DNA of 64,000 nucleotides from Synechococcus sp. 8F6 (GTDB taxonomy: Bacteria; Cyanobacteriota; Cyanobacteriia; PCC-6307; Cyanobiaceae), in NCBI RefSeq assembly GCF_002252665.1, contig NZ_NQKZ01000010.1, positions 44,204-108,203 of the forward strand, in the 5' to 3' direction. The notes under the pieces were generated by a model, which was not told where the DNA came from, searched no databases, and was given only the letters and a program-made list of their open reading frames with translations. The position numbers and the translations under genes were made by a program. Positions 1 to 8,233 of the stretch are shown piece by piece. Within the stretch, counting starts at the first letter, position 1. Each line of letters opens with the position of its first letter.

Positions 1-353
1 GCCTGCAACTGCTGCAGCAGCGTTTCGCCCTGGGCCAACCAGCCGGGCAAGGCCGTGATCAGCTCGCCCAGCTGCTCAATCAGCCGCGGCACCAGCCAGA
101 CAGCCGCCAAAGCAAGCAGCCCGAAACTGAGACCCACCACCAAGGCGGTGGCCAGCCAGCGCGGCAGACCGCGGCCCATTAGCCAGCGGCTGGGTAAATC
201 GAGCAGGAAGGCGATCAGGGCGGCTCCCACAAACAGCGCCGGGAAGGGGGCGAGGGGTAGCAGCAGCTGACGCAGCACCCAGAGGTTGAGCACCAGCAGG
301 GGCAGGGCCAGGCCGGCCTTCAACCAGGGGGGCAGGACAAGGCGCTCGAGCAT
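1..353 (-). CDS. AI-2E family transporter (PerM/UPF0118), N-terminal part
   Basis: The start codon is at 353 and the gene runs off the left edge, so only about 117 residues are visible. They show a short basic/hydrophobic N-terminus, two to three membrane segments separated by an R-rich loop, then the start of an amphipathic stretch (VPRLIEQLGELITALPGW). This spacing is typical of the AI-2E/PerM permease family, membrane proteins whose substrates are mostly unproven. The ATG shares its A with the stop codon of purE just upstream (TGATG), so the two are probably translationally coupled. The family call rests on the N-terminal pattern only, since the conserved C-terminal permease motifs lie outside the window. 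Confidence 0.7.
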   Translation of the reverse strand, partial: MLERLVLPPWLKAGLALPLLVLNLWVLRQLLLPLAPFPALFVGAALIAFLLDLPSRWLMGRGLPRWLATALVVGLSFGLLALAAVWLVPRLIEQLGELITALPGWLAQGETLLQQLQ

Positions 354-934
354 CAGCCCATCTGCTCCAGGTAGGCGCGGCTGCCGAGCTCCACCAGGCG
401 GCGGTCCTTGCTGGTGACCTGGGCGTGCAGCTCAGCGCGATAGGCCGCGATGGCGGCCGCCAGGCGTTCGTCAGCGGTGGCCAGGATCTGCACAGCCAGC
501 AGGCCGGCGTTGGTGCCGTTGCCGATGGCCACCGTGGCGACGGGGATGCCCGCCGGCATCTGCACGATCGAGTGGAGCGAATCCACCCCGGCGAGCGCCC
601 GGCTCTGCACGGGCACGCCGATCACCGGCAGGGTGGTGAGCGCGGCCACCATCCCGGGCAGGTGGGCGGCCCCACCCGCGCCGGCAACGATGACTTTCAG
701 GCCGCGGCCAGCGGCCTGCTGGGCAAAATCCATCATCTCGAGCGGCGTGCGATGGGCCGAGAGCACCCGCACTTCCACCACCACCCCGAAGCGCTCCAGC
801 ACCTCCACCGCCGGCTGCATGGTGGGCAGGTCGGAATCGCTGCCCATCACCACCGCCACGCGGGGGGCGGGATCCGGCGCAGACGATCCAGGGGAAGGAA
901 GCGCAACCACGCAGGCGCAGGCAGAGAATGGCAT
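353..934 (-). CDS. purE: N5-carboxyaminoimidazole ribonucleotide mutase PurE
   Basis: PurE converts N5-CAIR to CAIR in cytoplasmic purine synthesis. After a short N-terminal tail the protein shows [14 protein letters not shown], the SAHRTP motif, the glycine-rich [11 protein letters not shown] loop and the [11 protein letters not shown] segment, all diagnostic of PurE. The reading frame stays open to 1030, but the ATG at 934 (193 aa) is preferred because it gives a normal length and leaves a gap before the divergent nagA at 980. An N-terminal extension of about 20 residues remains before the conserved core. The stop overlaps the start of the downstream permease by one base. Confidence 0.95.
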   Translation of the reverse strand: MPFSACACVVALPSPGSSAPDPAPRVAVVMGSDSDLPTMQPAVEVLERFGVVVEVRVLSAHRTPLEMMDFAQQAAGRGLKVIVAGAGGAAHLPGMVAALTTLPVIGVPVQSRALAGVDSLHSIVQMPAGIPVATVAIGNGTNAGLLAVQILATADERLAAAIAAYRAELHAQVTSKDRRLVELGSRAYLEQMG

Positions 935-979
935 TGTCACGTCTGACCGCCCAGACGCCACACCTGCGCTCCTCTGCCC

Positions 980-2146
980 ATGCACTGGCTCAGCAACGTT
1001 CGCCTGCCCCAGGCTCGGCGCTGCAGCCACGGCGCCGAGCAGCGCTGGCGCATTGGCCTCGACGACGACAACCTGATCGCCCTGGTGGAACCCCTGCCGG
1101 ATGGCAGCCGGGCCACCGGTGACGACTGGGGCGGCGACTGGCTCAGCCCGGCCGGGGTGGACCTGCAGATCAACGGCGGCCTGGGGCTGGCCTTCCCGGA
1201 ACTCACCGCCACCGATCTACCTCAGCTGGAGCAGCTGCTGGAGCTGCTCTGGCGCGATGGCGTCGAAGCGATCTGTCCCACCCTGGTGACCTGCGGCGTC
1301 GCGCCGCTGCGCCAGGCCCTCACCGTGCTGGCCGAAGCACGCGCGCGGCATCGCCCGGGCCGCTGTCAGCTGCTGGGGGCCCATCTGGAAGGCCCCTTCC
1401 TGGAGCCAACGCGGCGCGGCGCCCATCCCGCCCAGCACCTGGCCGCCCCGAGCCTGGCGGCGCTGCTGGAGCGCATCGACGGCTTCGAGGACGACATCGA
1501 TCTGGTGACCCTCGCCCCGGAGCTCGACGGAGCCGAAGCGGTGATCGCCGCCCTGGCCGAGCGAGGCATCGTGGTGAGCCTGGGCCACAGCGCCGCCAGC
1601 GAAACCCAGGCCGAAGAGGCCTTTGCGCGCGGGGTGACGATGCTCACCCACGCCTTCAATGCCATGCCCGGCATGCACCACCGGGCACCGGGGCCGGTGG
1701 CGGCGGCCGCCCTGCGGGGCGACGTGGCGATCGGCCTGATCGCCGATGGGGTGCACGTGACCCCCACCATGGCGGTGCTGCTGCAGCGGCTGGCCCCGGA
1801 GCAGGTGGTGCTGGTGAGCGATGCCCTGGCCCCCTACGGTCTGGGGGAGGGACAGCACCGCTGGGATGAGCGGCTGCTGATCGTGCAGGACGGCAGCTGC
1901 CGGCTGCAGGACGGCACCCTGGCCGGGGTCACCCTGCCGCTGCTGGAGGGGGTGCGGCGTCTGGCGCAGTGGACCGGCGAACCCGGCCGCGCCATCGCCG
2001 CGGCCACCGTGCTGCCGCGCCGGGTGCTGGGGGATGACCGCAGCCTGCCCCAGCTGCTGCTGGGCACGCCCCTGGTCGAGGCCCTGCGCTGGCATGCGGG
2101 GGCTGAGGGTCTGGTGTGGCAGCGGGCCGTGGCCGCCTCCATCTAG
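980..2146 (+). CDS. nagA: N-acetylglucosamine-6-phosphate deacetylase
   Basis: NagA removes the acetyl group from GlcNAc-6-phosphate, a step in amino-sugar and cell-wall recycling. The 388-residue protein belongs to the amidohydrolase superfamily. Visible metal and active-site motifs are HLEGPF (residues 135-140), LGHS (201-204), THAFNAMP (223-230), DGVH (256-259) and VSDA (279-282, with the catalytic Asp). The length is normal for the family. It is divergent from purE with only 45 bases between the two starts, so the promoters must overlap. The next gene on this strand begins 150 bases downstream and looks independent. Confidence 0.95.
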   Translation: MHWLSNVRLPQARRCSHGAEQRWRIGLDDDNLIALVEPLPDGSRATGDDWGGDWLSPAGVDLQINGGLGLAFPELTATDLPQLEQLLELLWRDGVEAICPTLVTCGVAPLRQALTVLAEARARHRPGRCQLLGAHLEGPFLEPTRRGAHPAQHLAAPSLAALLERIDGFEDDIDLVTLAPELDGAEAVIAALAERGIVVSLGHSAASETQAEEAFARGVTMLTHAFNAMPGMHHRAPGPVAAAALRGDVAIGLIADGVHVTPTMAVLLQRLAPEQVVLVSDALAPYGLGEGQHRWDERLLIVQDGSCRLQDGTLAGVTLPLLEGVRRLAQWTGEPGRAIAAATVLPRRVLGDDRSLPQLLLGTPLVEALRWHAGAEGLVWQRAVAASI

Positions 2147-2298
2147 GCGCTGCAGTCCTTCCTACGGATTCATGGCATCAGCGATGCCTCGATGGCGCTG
2201 GCCTGACGGAGGTGGCGGCCATGCAGGCCAGCTCGAGGGGTGTTGCAGTACGAGCAAAGCGTGGATAGGACAGGACAGCCGACGACCAACCGGGCACC

Positions 2299-3249
2299 AT
2301 GGCGTTTCACGACCTGGCTTCCCTGCCACCCGCTGCGGTGCGGGCCGTTGCCCAAACCTGTGAGGCCCTGATCAGCGCCGAGGGGAAAGAGCGCCCAACG
2401 GAGCGGGAGCGCGAACTGCTGGCGACGCTGTTCCCCTCCTTGTTGGGCCAACCCTGGCCCAAAGATCCAGCCGCCACCATCCCAGTGGGGTTATCGGGGC
2501 TGGTGCTCAGCCGCCGCCAGCGGCAGGAGGTGATGCAACTGCTCACGCTGCTGGCCTTCCTGGAGCCTCGGCTCGATCAGGCCAAGGTGCAGCTCCTGAT
2601 GCGCATCGCCGTCGAGCTCCAGGTGGAGCCCGAAACGATGGCCGATCTGGAGGAGGTGTGCCGCGGGCACGTGCTCAAGAGCTTCGGCGACATGTACCGC
2701 CGCACCTTCCATGCGCTCAACAACGATGGCGTGGTGCAGGGCTATGCCCGCTTCATCCTGCCAATGCTGGGCGTGGGCATCGATCGGGAACACGAAAGCC
2801 GCTACGCCGCCCTGAATGCGGCACCAGCCGGCAGCTTGGGGGCAGGCCTGCACGCTTACTACATTGACAACAACTTCCCTTACCCCGGGAGTCGCAGGGG
2901 CCTTCCTTACGCCTATGTGGCCATCCACGACCTGCACCATGTGATCGGCGGGTACGCCACCGATCCCAACGGCGAACTGCAGGTGCTGGGCTTCACGATG
3001 GGCTTGTTCCCGGACCACGCCCTGCTGATTGGCCTGCCAGCACTGTTGCAGTTCCAGATGGGCATCGCCGATCCCCTGGCGGGAAGCGTTGCACCAAAAC
3101 TGAAAGATCAGCTCGATGCCCCTACCTTCGCGCAGGCCCTGCAGCGCGGCGGCGCTACAACCGGGCCGATCCGCGATTTCCACTGGGACTTCTGGCCCTG
3201 GATCGAACGCCCCTTGGCAGACGTGCGGCGTGAACTCCAGGTGCTCTGA
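2299..3249 (+). CDS. TerB-like helical domain fused to a COQ4-like domain
   Basis: The N-terminal half (about residues 1-135) is helical and resembles TerB-like domains, with an acidic helix early (EALISAEGKERPTERERELL) and a second one near 85-110. The C-terminal half carries the motif HDxxHx(11)E: H210, D211, H214 and E226. This is the zinc-ligand signature of COQ4 proteins, which act in removing the carboxyl group from ubiquinone precursors. Cyanobacteria make plastoquinone, so a role in a head-group step of that pathway is possible but is inference. It lies directly upstream of chlM in the same direction (41-base gap). There is no signal peptide. The COQ4 call is good; the TerB-like call is weaker. 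Confidence 0.75.
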   Translation: MAFHDLASLPPAAVRAVAQTCEALISAEGKERPTERERELLATLFPSLLGQPWPKDPAATIPVGLSGLVLSRRQRQEVMQLLTLLAFLEPRLDQAKVQLLMRIAVELQVEPETMADLEEVCRGHVLKSFGDMYRRTFHALNNDGVVQGYARFILPMLGVGIDREHESRYAALNAAPAGSLGAGLHAYYIDNNFPYPGSRRGLPYAYVAIHDLHHVIGGYATDPNGELQVLGFTMGLFPDHALLIGLPALLQFQMGIADPLAGSVAPKLKDQLDAPTFAQALQRGGATTGPIRDFHWDFWPWIERPLADVRRELQVL

Positions 3250-3290
3250 GAAGGGGTAGCTCCCTAGGATCCGGCCCATCCAGAGGCCCA

Positions 3291-4007
3291 TTGCCCCGCT
3301 CGATGCATATCGCAGCCGAAACAGCAGCCGAAAAAGCCGAGGTGAAGGGCTATTTCGAAACCACCGGTTTCGACCGCTGGAACCGCATCTACAGCGAGTC
3401 CGAGGACGTCAACCGGGTGCAGCGCAACATCCGCATCGGCCACCAGAAAACGGTGGACAACGTGCTGGCCTGGCTGCAGGAGCAGGGCAACCTGGGCGAG
3501 CGCAGCTTCTGCGACGCCGGCTGTGGCGTGGGCAGCCTGACCCTGCCCCTGGCCCAGCTGGGGGCAGGATCGATCGCCGCCTCCGACCTCTCGGCCGCCA
3601 TGGTGCAGGAAGCCGAGCGTCGCGGCGTCCAAGCCGGCATCGCCCCGGGCCGCATCCACTTCCTGGCCTCCGATCTGGAGAGCCTCAGCGGCCGCTACGA
3701 CACGGTGATCTGCCTGGATGTGTTCATCCACTACCCGCAGGCCCCTGCAGAGGAGATGGTGCGCCATCTGGCTGGCATGGCGGAGCAGCACCTGATCGTG
3801 AGCTTTGCCCCCTACACGCCGCTGCTGGCGCTGCTCAAGGGCATCGGCCAGCTGTTCCCGGGCCCCAGCAAAACCACCCGGGCCTACACCCTGCGCGAGG
3901 CGGGCATCGTGGCCGCCGCCGCCGAGGCCGGCTTCCGGCCCGTGCGCCGCAGCCTCAACAAGGCGCCCTTCTATTTCTCCCGCCTGATCGCCTTCGAACG
4001 GGCCTGA
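3291..4007 (+). CDS. chlM: Magnesium-protoporphyrin IX methyltransferase
   Basis: ChlM transfers a methyl group from S-adenosylmethionine to Mg-protoporphyrin IX, a committed step in chlorophyll synthesis. Diagnostic features are the opening VKGYFETTGFDRWNRIY block, the SAM-binding motif DAGCGVGSLT near residues 75-84, a LDVFIHYP segment, and the ending SRLIAFER. The length of about 238 residues is normal. Two starts are possible: TTG at 3291, which has an AGAGG ribosome site four bases upstream, and ATG at 3303. TTG is chosen because of that spacing. The stop abuts the convergent AlkB-like gene with no gap. This gene is strong evidence for a photosynthetic host. Confidence 0.95.
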   Translation: MPRSMHIAAETAAEKAEVKGYFETTGFDRWNRIYSESEDVNRVQRNIRIGHQKTVDNVLAWLQEQGNLGERSFCDAGCGVGSLTLPLAQLGAGSIAASDLSAAMVQEAERRGVQAGIAPGRIHFLASDLESLSGRYDTVICLDVFIHYPQAPAEEMVRHLAGMAEQHLIVSFAPYTPLLALLKGIGQLFPGPSKTTRAYTLREAGIVAAAAEAGFRPVRRSLNKAPFYFSRLIAFERA

Positions 4008-4697
4008 TCAGACCTGCGCGCCTGAGCGCACCACCCGAAAGGTGAGGTTGAGGCGCTCCTGTCGGACGCGCAGGCGCTTGGGCAGGGCGTGCTGCCACCA
4101 AAGCTGGGTGGGGGGGTCCATCAACAGCAGATCGCCGTTGTGCAACGCGATGTTGAACGGCGCGCAGGGGTCGCCTCGCCTGATGCCCTCCTCGCCATAC
4201 CCGTCGGGCAGCGGGGCACCAGGCGGCCGGCGGGGGCTGGGCCGGGGCCGCAGGCGGAAGTCGCGGGGGGCCCCGAAGCTGAGCGAGGCGATCGGCGCAG
4301 CGGGATCGAGCTCGGGTTCGTCGTCGGCATGCCAGCCCATGGCATCGCGGCCGTCGCGGTAGCGGTTGAGCAGCAGGGAGTTGAAGCGCCAGCCGGTGAG
4401 CTCCTGCAGGGCCTGGCGCAGCTCGGCGGCGGCCGGCGACCAAGACTCAATCGCGTTGGCCAGGCCGCTGTAGCGGTAGCCGCAGCCCGGATCAGCCATC
4501 CAGCAGGTGAGCCGCGGCAGCAGGTGACGGCGGCCATAGAGCGTGATCGCCTCCTGCTTCCACGGCACCTCGGCCTGCAGCGCCGCCAGGAGCTCGGCCG
4601 CCCGGGCCGGCGGCAGCCAGGCCGGCCAGTGGCGCAGGTGCAGACCAGGGCGTTCAACAGTCTGTTCAACAAGCCCCGAATGCAAAAACTCAACCAT
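4008..4697 (-). CDS. AlkB-like Fe(II)/2-oxoglutarate dioxygenase
   Basis: AlkB-family enzymes oxidatively remove alkyl groups from nucleic acids. The 229-residue protein has the iron ligands H123-x-D125 (GWHADDEPEL) and H193 (WQHALPK), a conserved NRY ahead of them, and the 2-oxoglutarate-binding R205/R211 pattern (RLNLTFR). A Pro/Arg-rich insertion of about 30 residues (about 141-172) separates the strands between the ligands. The frame is open further upstream, but the ATG at 4697 gives the usual N-terminus. Its start overlaps the end of the upstream pseudouridine synthase by 8 bases, so both are probably cotranscribed. DNA repair is the likely role; substrate preference cannot be read from sequence. 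Confidence 0.88.
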   Translation of the reverse strand: MVEFLHSGLVEQTVERPGLHLRHWPAWLPPARAAELLAALQAEVPWKQEAITLYGRRHLLPRLTCWMADPGCGYRYSGLANAIESWSPAAAELRQALQELTGWRFNSLLLNRYRDGRDAMGWHADDEPELDPAAPIASLSFGAPRDFRLRPRPSPRRPPGAPLPDGYGEEGIRRGDPCAPFNIALHNGDLLLMDPPTQLWWQHALPKRLRVRQERLNLTFRVVRSGAQV

Positions 4698-5724
4698 CGG
4701 CGGCACCGCGCAGGGCCTCGGGCAATGGCGCCTCCAACTCGAGCAGGCCGCCATCGGGGCAGGCCAACTGCAGCCGATGGGCATGCAGGTGGTAGCCCCC
4801 ATCCCCCGGCAGGGCCCCCGCCTGGGCGCCACCGCCAGGGCCATAGAGCGGATCGCCCAGCAGCGGGGCCCCGGCGGCGGCGGTGTGGATGCGGATCTGG
4901 TGGGGGCGGCCGGTGGCGATCGTGACCTCCACCGACCAGGCCCGCTCGCGCCGCTCCAGCAGGCGCAGCACGCTCAAGGCCGGCAGTGCGGCGGGATCCG
5001 CAGGGGCGGCAGGGGCGGCAGGGGCGGCAGGGGCGGCAGCCCAGATGGTGCCCAGGCTCCCATGGGCACAGCGACCGATCGGGGTGGTGAGGCTGAGCAG
5101 CTCGCCGGGCTCCAGCGCCAGCAGAGGCGAGCCGGGGGCGGGTGGCTGCAGCAGGGCCCGGTAGGTCTTGCGGCAGGGGCTCACCAATGTGGTCACAGTT
5201 GTGGAGCTTTTTTGAAGGCGCTGTTGTTGTGCCGTGCTCTCCCGCAGCTGGGCGCTAAGCCAGGCGCGGGTGGCGCTGCGGCGGGCGCAGATCAGCAGCC
5301 CCGAGGTGAAGCGTCCCAGGCGGTGCACGGGCCGAGCGTCAGGCCAGCGGGCCTGCAGCTGGGCCAGCAGGGTGTGCTCCAGAAAGCCACCGGCCGGCAG
5401 CACCGGCAGGCCACTGGGTTTGTCGAACACCAGCAGGTCGCCGTCGTCGAACAAGGGGCCGGGCAACACCGGCACGGCGGCTTCCTGCCAGGGGGGCCGA
5501 TGCCAGATCAGCCCATCCCCGGCTGCGAGGGCGACATCGGCCTGGAGCTGTTGGTTGTTCCTGCAGATCTCGCCGGCGGCGAGCCGTTGTCGCCACACCG
5601 CCGCACTGGAATGGGGGTAGCGGGCTGCGTAAAACGCGCTCAACAACTGGCCCCCGTCGCGGGGAGTCACGCGATCGCGGTAGGCGTGGCCCCGGTTGAA
5701 CGCCGCTGGCAGCTCAATCCACAA
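4690..5724 (-). CDS. RluA-family pseudouridine synthase with HRLG instead of HRLD
   Basis: The 344-residue protein has the RluA fold markers: LLVFDKPSGLPVLP near 97-110, VHRLGRFTSGLLICA at 133-147, and GRPHQIRIH plus LLGDPLYG near the C-terminus. In typical RluA enzymes the second motif reads HRLD and its Asp is catalytic; here residue 137 is Gly. The rest of the motif is intact, so this is either a subfamily with altered chemistry or an inactive RNA-binding relative. An (Ala-Ala-Pro) run encoded by four exact 9-base repeats sits near residues 230-241. No S4 domain is obvious. It is followed by the AlkB-like gene (8-base overlap) and preceded by the response regulator. Confidence 0.85.
   Translation of the reverse strand: MWIELPAAFNRGHAYRDRVTPRDGGQLLSAFYAARYPHSSAAVWRQRLAAGEICRNNQQLQADVALAAGDGLIWHRPPWQEAAVPVLPGPLFDDGDLLVFDKPSGLPVLPAGGFLEHTLLAQLQARWPDARPVHRLGRFTSGLLICARRSATRAWLSAQLRESTAQQQRLQKSSTTVTTLVSPCRKTYRALLQPPAPGSPLLALEPGELLSLTTPIGRCAHGSLGTIWAAAPAAPAAPAAPADPAALPALSVLRLLERRERAWSVEVTIATGRPHQIRIHTAAAGAPLLGDPLYGPGGGAQAGALPGDGGYHLHAHRLQLACPDGGLLELEAPLPEALRGAADG
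5002..5037. repeat. Four exact 9-base tandem repeats inside the pseudouridine synthase gene
   Basis: The unit AGGGGCGGC occurs four times in a row without a mismatch. On the coding (minus) strand it encodes an Ala-Ala-Pro run, probably a surface loop. Exact in-frame repeats of this kind are prone to slippage, so copy number may vary between strains. Confidence 0.9.
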
Positions 5725-5730
5725 GACGGT

Positions 5731-6474
5731 TCAGTCCACAAGACCGTGCTCGAGGGCGTAGCGCACCAGCTCGGTGCGGCTGGCCGTGCCGGTTTTGATG
5801 AACAGGCGGCTGACGTACTTCTCGACATTTCGGATCGAGGTTTCCAGGCGCCGGGCGATCTCCTTGTTCATCATTCCCTCGGCCACCAGCTGCAGCACGC
5901 TGGCCTCCCGCGGCGTGAACACATGCTCCGAAGTGGTGGCCGGCTTCTTGGTGCCACCGGTGGCGAGCAACGAGCGGATCTCGGTGATCTGCTTGGAGAG
6001 CTGGCCGATGTCGGCGTCGGCGAAGCGGGCGGCCTCGGCCAGCAGACGCTGCTGACGGTTCACCACGTTGTGAACCCGGGCCACCAGCTCGTCGGGATCG
6101 AAGGGCTTGGGGATGTAGTCGTCGCAGCCGGCCTGGAAGCCAGCGATGCGATCGGCGGTCATGCCCTTGGCGGTGAGGAAGATCACCGGCGTGCCCCCCA
6201 GGCGCTCATCGGCCCGCAGCTTCTTGAGCAGGCCGTAGCCGTCGCAGCGCGGCATCATCACGTCGCTGAGGATCACATCGGGCAGCAGCTCCTGGGCCAC
6301 CGTCCAGCCCTCCTCGCCGTCGTTGGCGGTGGTGACCGCGAAGCCCACATCTTCCAGATAGGCCTTCACGGCGGTGCGCAGGCCGGGCTCGTCGTCGACC
6401 AGCAGCAGGCGCACGGGCGTGGCCGGGGTTTCCGGAGCCGCGGTGGCCTGGGTGGGATCGGATTCAAGGTTCAT
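5731..6474 (-). CDS. Two-component response regulator, receiver plus LuxR-type HTH
   Basis: The receiver domain (about residues 21-138) has the acidic pair D27-D28, the phosphoacceptor D71 in ILSDVMMP, T101 and K123 (YIPKPF). The C-terminal 60 residues are a LuxR/NarL-type helix-turn-helix (FTPREASVLQLVAEGMMNKEIA, VEKYVSRLF). The linker between them is long. This architecture resembles the Ycf29/TctD-type regulators retained in cyanobacteria and red-algal plastids, but that assignment is only a resemblance. The ATG at 6474 is chosen because upstream sequence belongs to another gene in a different frame. No histidine kinase lies nearby, so it is an orphan regulator here. Confidence 0.9.
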   Translation of the reverse strand: MNLESDPTQATAAPETPATPVRLLLVDDEPGLRTAVKAYLEDVGFAVTTANDGEEGWTVAQELLPDVILSDVMMPRCDGYGLLKKLRADERLGGTPVIFLTAKGMTADRIAGFQAGCDDYIPKPFDPDELVARVHNVVNRQQRLLAEAARFADADIGQLSKQITEIRSLLATGGTKKPATTSEHVFTPREASVLQLVAEGMMNKEIARRLETSIRNVEKYVSRLFIKTGTASRTELVRYALEHGLVD

Positions 6475-6494
6475 GGCCGCAAGTCTGCAGGCGC

Positions 6495-6995
6495 TCAGCG
6501 GGGCCGTCCAGGCAACACCTGCTCGGATTCCCGAAGCATGCCGCTGTAGCCCAGCTGGAGCGCCAGAGCCGCCAGGCCGGCCGGATCCTTGCCCGCCTGC
6601 TCGGGGAAGCAGGTGGCCCACCACACCAGGTGGTCGATGCGGTTGGCCGGGGTGATTGGGCCGCCGGGGTTGAGTTCGCGCAGGAAGAGGTAGGCCCCAT
6701 TGCTGGTGACCCGCATCGGTGCGGCCGGGCTGCAGCGGACCGTTTCGCTGCGCACCTTCACATCCTTGGGCTGCTCGTCCCAAAACTTGATGCGCCACAG
6801 GCCGGGGCTGCTGGGATCGGCCACGACGTTGTAGATGCCGACCGCCTGCATGCCGCCCAGGCCGGGGCGCTCCTGCAGCAGGATCAGCCCCGGCGGCCGG
6901 GCGTCCTGAGGCCGCACCCCACCGCCCTCCGCCCAGGCAGGCGATGCCAGCAAAGCGGCCAGGGCCACCAGGGTGAGGGTTCTGGTTGGCACCAT
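6495..6995 (-). CDS. Exported protein of unknown function
   Basis: The 166-residue product begins with a clear signal peptide (MVPTRTLTLVALAALLASPAWA), so it is probably secreted to the periplasm. The mature part contains a GLWRIKFWDEQPKDV segment, two Cys and a NRIDHLVWWATCF stretch, but I recognise no named domain. It lies 20 bases upstream of the response regulator on the same strand and is divergent from the cysteine desulfurase, with only 20 bases between the starts. The spacing suggests cotranscription with the regulator. Function unknown. Confidence 0.8.
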   Translation of the reverse strand: MVPTRTLTLVALAALLASPAWAEGGGVRPQDARPPGLILLQERPGLGGMQAVGIYNVVADPSSPGLWRIKFWDEQPKDVKVRSETVRCSPAAPMRVTSNGAYLFLRELNPGGPITPANRIDHLVWWATCFPEQAGKDPAGLAALALQLGYSGMLRESEQVLPGRPR

Positions 6996-7015
6996 GGAGT
7001 TCTAGAAGCACCTCC

Positions 7016-8149
7016 ATGCTCGCCTACCTCGACCACCACGCCACCACGCCCTGCGATCCGGCGGTGGTGGCGGCGATGGCGCCCTGGTGGAGCGAGCACT
7101 GCGCCAACCCCGACAGCCGGCTCTACCGCCCGGCCCTGGAGGCCGCTGCCGCCGTGGAGAGGGCCCGCGGCCAGCTGGCCCGCGCCCTGGGCGCCGCCCC
7201 GGAGGCGGTGATCTTCACCAGCGGTGCCACCGAAGCCAACAACCTGGCCCTCAAGGGGGTGTGCGAGGCGGCTCTGGAGCAGGGCCATCCCCGCCGGCGG
7301 CTGCTGAGCCTGGTGAGCGAGCACCGGGCCGTGCTGGATCCGCTGGCCTATCTGGGACGCCATGGCTTTCCGGTGCAGCTGCTGCCGGTGGGCCCCGATG
7401 GCCTGGTGGATCTCGCCCAGCTCGAAGCCGCTCTGGGCGACGACGTGCTGCTGCTCAGCGTGATGGCCGCCAACAACGAGATCGGCGTGCTTCAGCCCCT
7501 AGCCGCCATCGGCGAGTTGTGCCGCCAGCGGGGGGTGCTGCTGCATGTGGACGCCGCCCAGGCCGCCGGCCACATCCCCCTGGCCATGGACGCCCTGGGC
7601 ATCGACCTGCTGAGCCTGAGCGGCCACAAGCTCTACGGCCCCAAGGGCGTGGGGGCCCTGCTGGTGAGGCCGGGGTTGCGGCTGGCACCCCAACTGCACG
7701 GCGGCGGTCAACAGGACGGGCGCCGGGCCGGCACCCTGCCGGTGCCCCTGATCGTGGGACTGGGGGAGGCGCTGACGCAGGCGGAGGCCGACCGGGAGGA
7801 GCGGGCCGGGCGGCTCGGGGCCCTGCGGGACCAGCTCTGGGAGGGCCTGCAGGCCCTCGGGGGCATTGAGCTCAACGGAGGCCTGACGCCCCGGCTTCCC
7901 CACAACCTCAACGTGACGGTGCAGGGCGTCGACGGCCAGCGGCTGCACCGGCTGCTGCGCGGGCGGATCGCCGTGAGCAGCGGCTCGGCCTGCAGCCAGG
8001 GGTCGCCCTCGCATGTGCTGGCGGCCTTGGGCCGCAGTCGCGCCCAGGCCGCCGCCTCGATTCGCTTCGGATTGGGCCGGGAAACCAGCCCGACCGACAT
8101 CACCCTGGCAATCGACGCGGTGGCAGCGGCAGTGCGGGAGCTGCGCTGA
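7016..8149 (+). CDS. Cysteine desulfurase (NifS/IscS family)
   Basis: This pyridoxal-phosphate enzyme takes sulfur from cysteine to form a persulfide for Fe-S clusters, tRNA thiolation or cofactors. The 377-residue protein starts with the typical YLDHHATTPCDP, has the PLP lysine K205 in SGHKLYGPKG, VDAAQAAGHIP ahead of it, and the persulfide-forming cysteine C326 in SSGSACSQG. The frame is open a little further upstream, but the ATG at 7016 matches the family N-terminus. It stands alone without iscU or other cluster-assembly genes, as is common in cyanobacteria, so which pathway it serves is not clear from context. Confidence 0.93.
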   Translation: MLAYLDHHATTPCDPAVVAAMAPWWSEHCANPDSRLYRPALEAAAAVERARGQLARALGAAPEAVIFTSGATEANNLALKGVCEAALEQGHPRRRLLSLVSEHRAVLDPLAYLGRHGFPVQLLPVGPDGLVDLAQLEAALGDDVLLLSVMAANNEIGVLQPLAAIGELCRQRGVLLHVDAAQAAGHIPLAMDALGIDLLSLSGHKLYGPKGVGALLVRPGLRLAPQLHGGGQQDGRRAGTLPVPLIVGLGEALTQAEADREERAGRLGALRDQLWEGLQALGGIELNGGLTPRLPHNLNVTVQGVDGQRLHRLLRGRIAVSSGSACSQGSPSHVLAALGRSRAQAAASIRFGLGRETSPTDITLAIDAVAAAVRELR

Positions 8150-8233
8150 GGAGCGCTACTTCCATCAAAGCTTCACAAAGCGGATGCGCCCTTGTGTGTC
8201 CATCGCTACCGTCCGGGCCATCTGCCCTTGGTC

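Noticed and set aside
2170..2200. A GGCATC-AGC-GATGCC hairpin after nagA
   Set aside because: Only six base pairs and no T-run, so it is not a convincing terminator.
4543..6549. A 668-codon open frame opposite the pseudouridine synthase and response regulator genes
   Set aside because: It is antisense to two well-supported genes and has low-complexity composition, typical of high-GC shadow frames.
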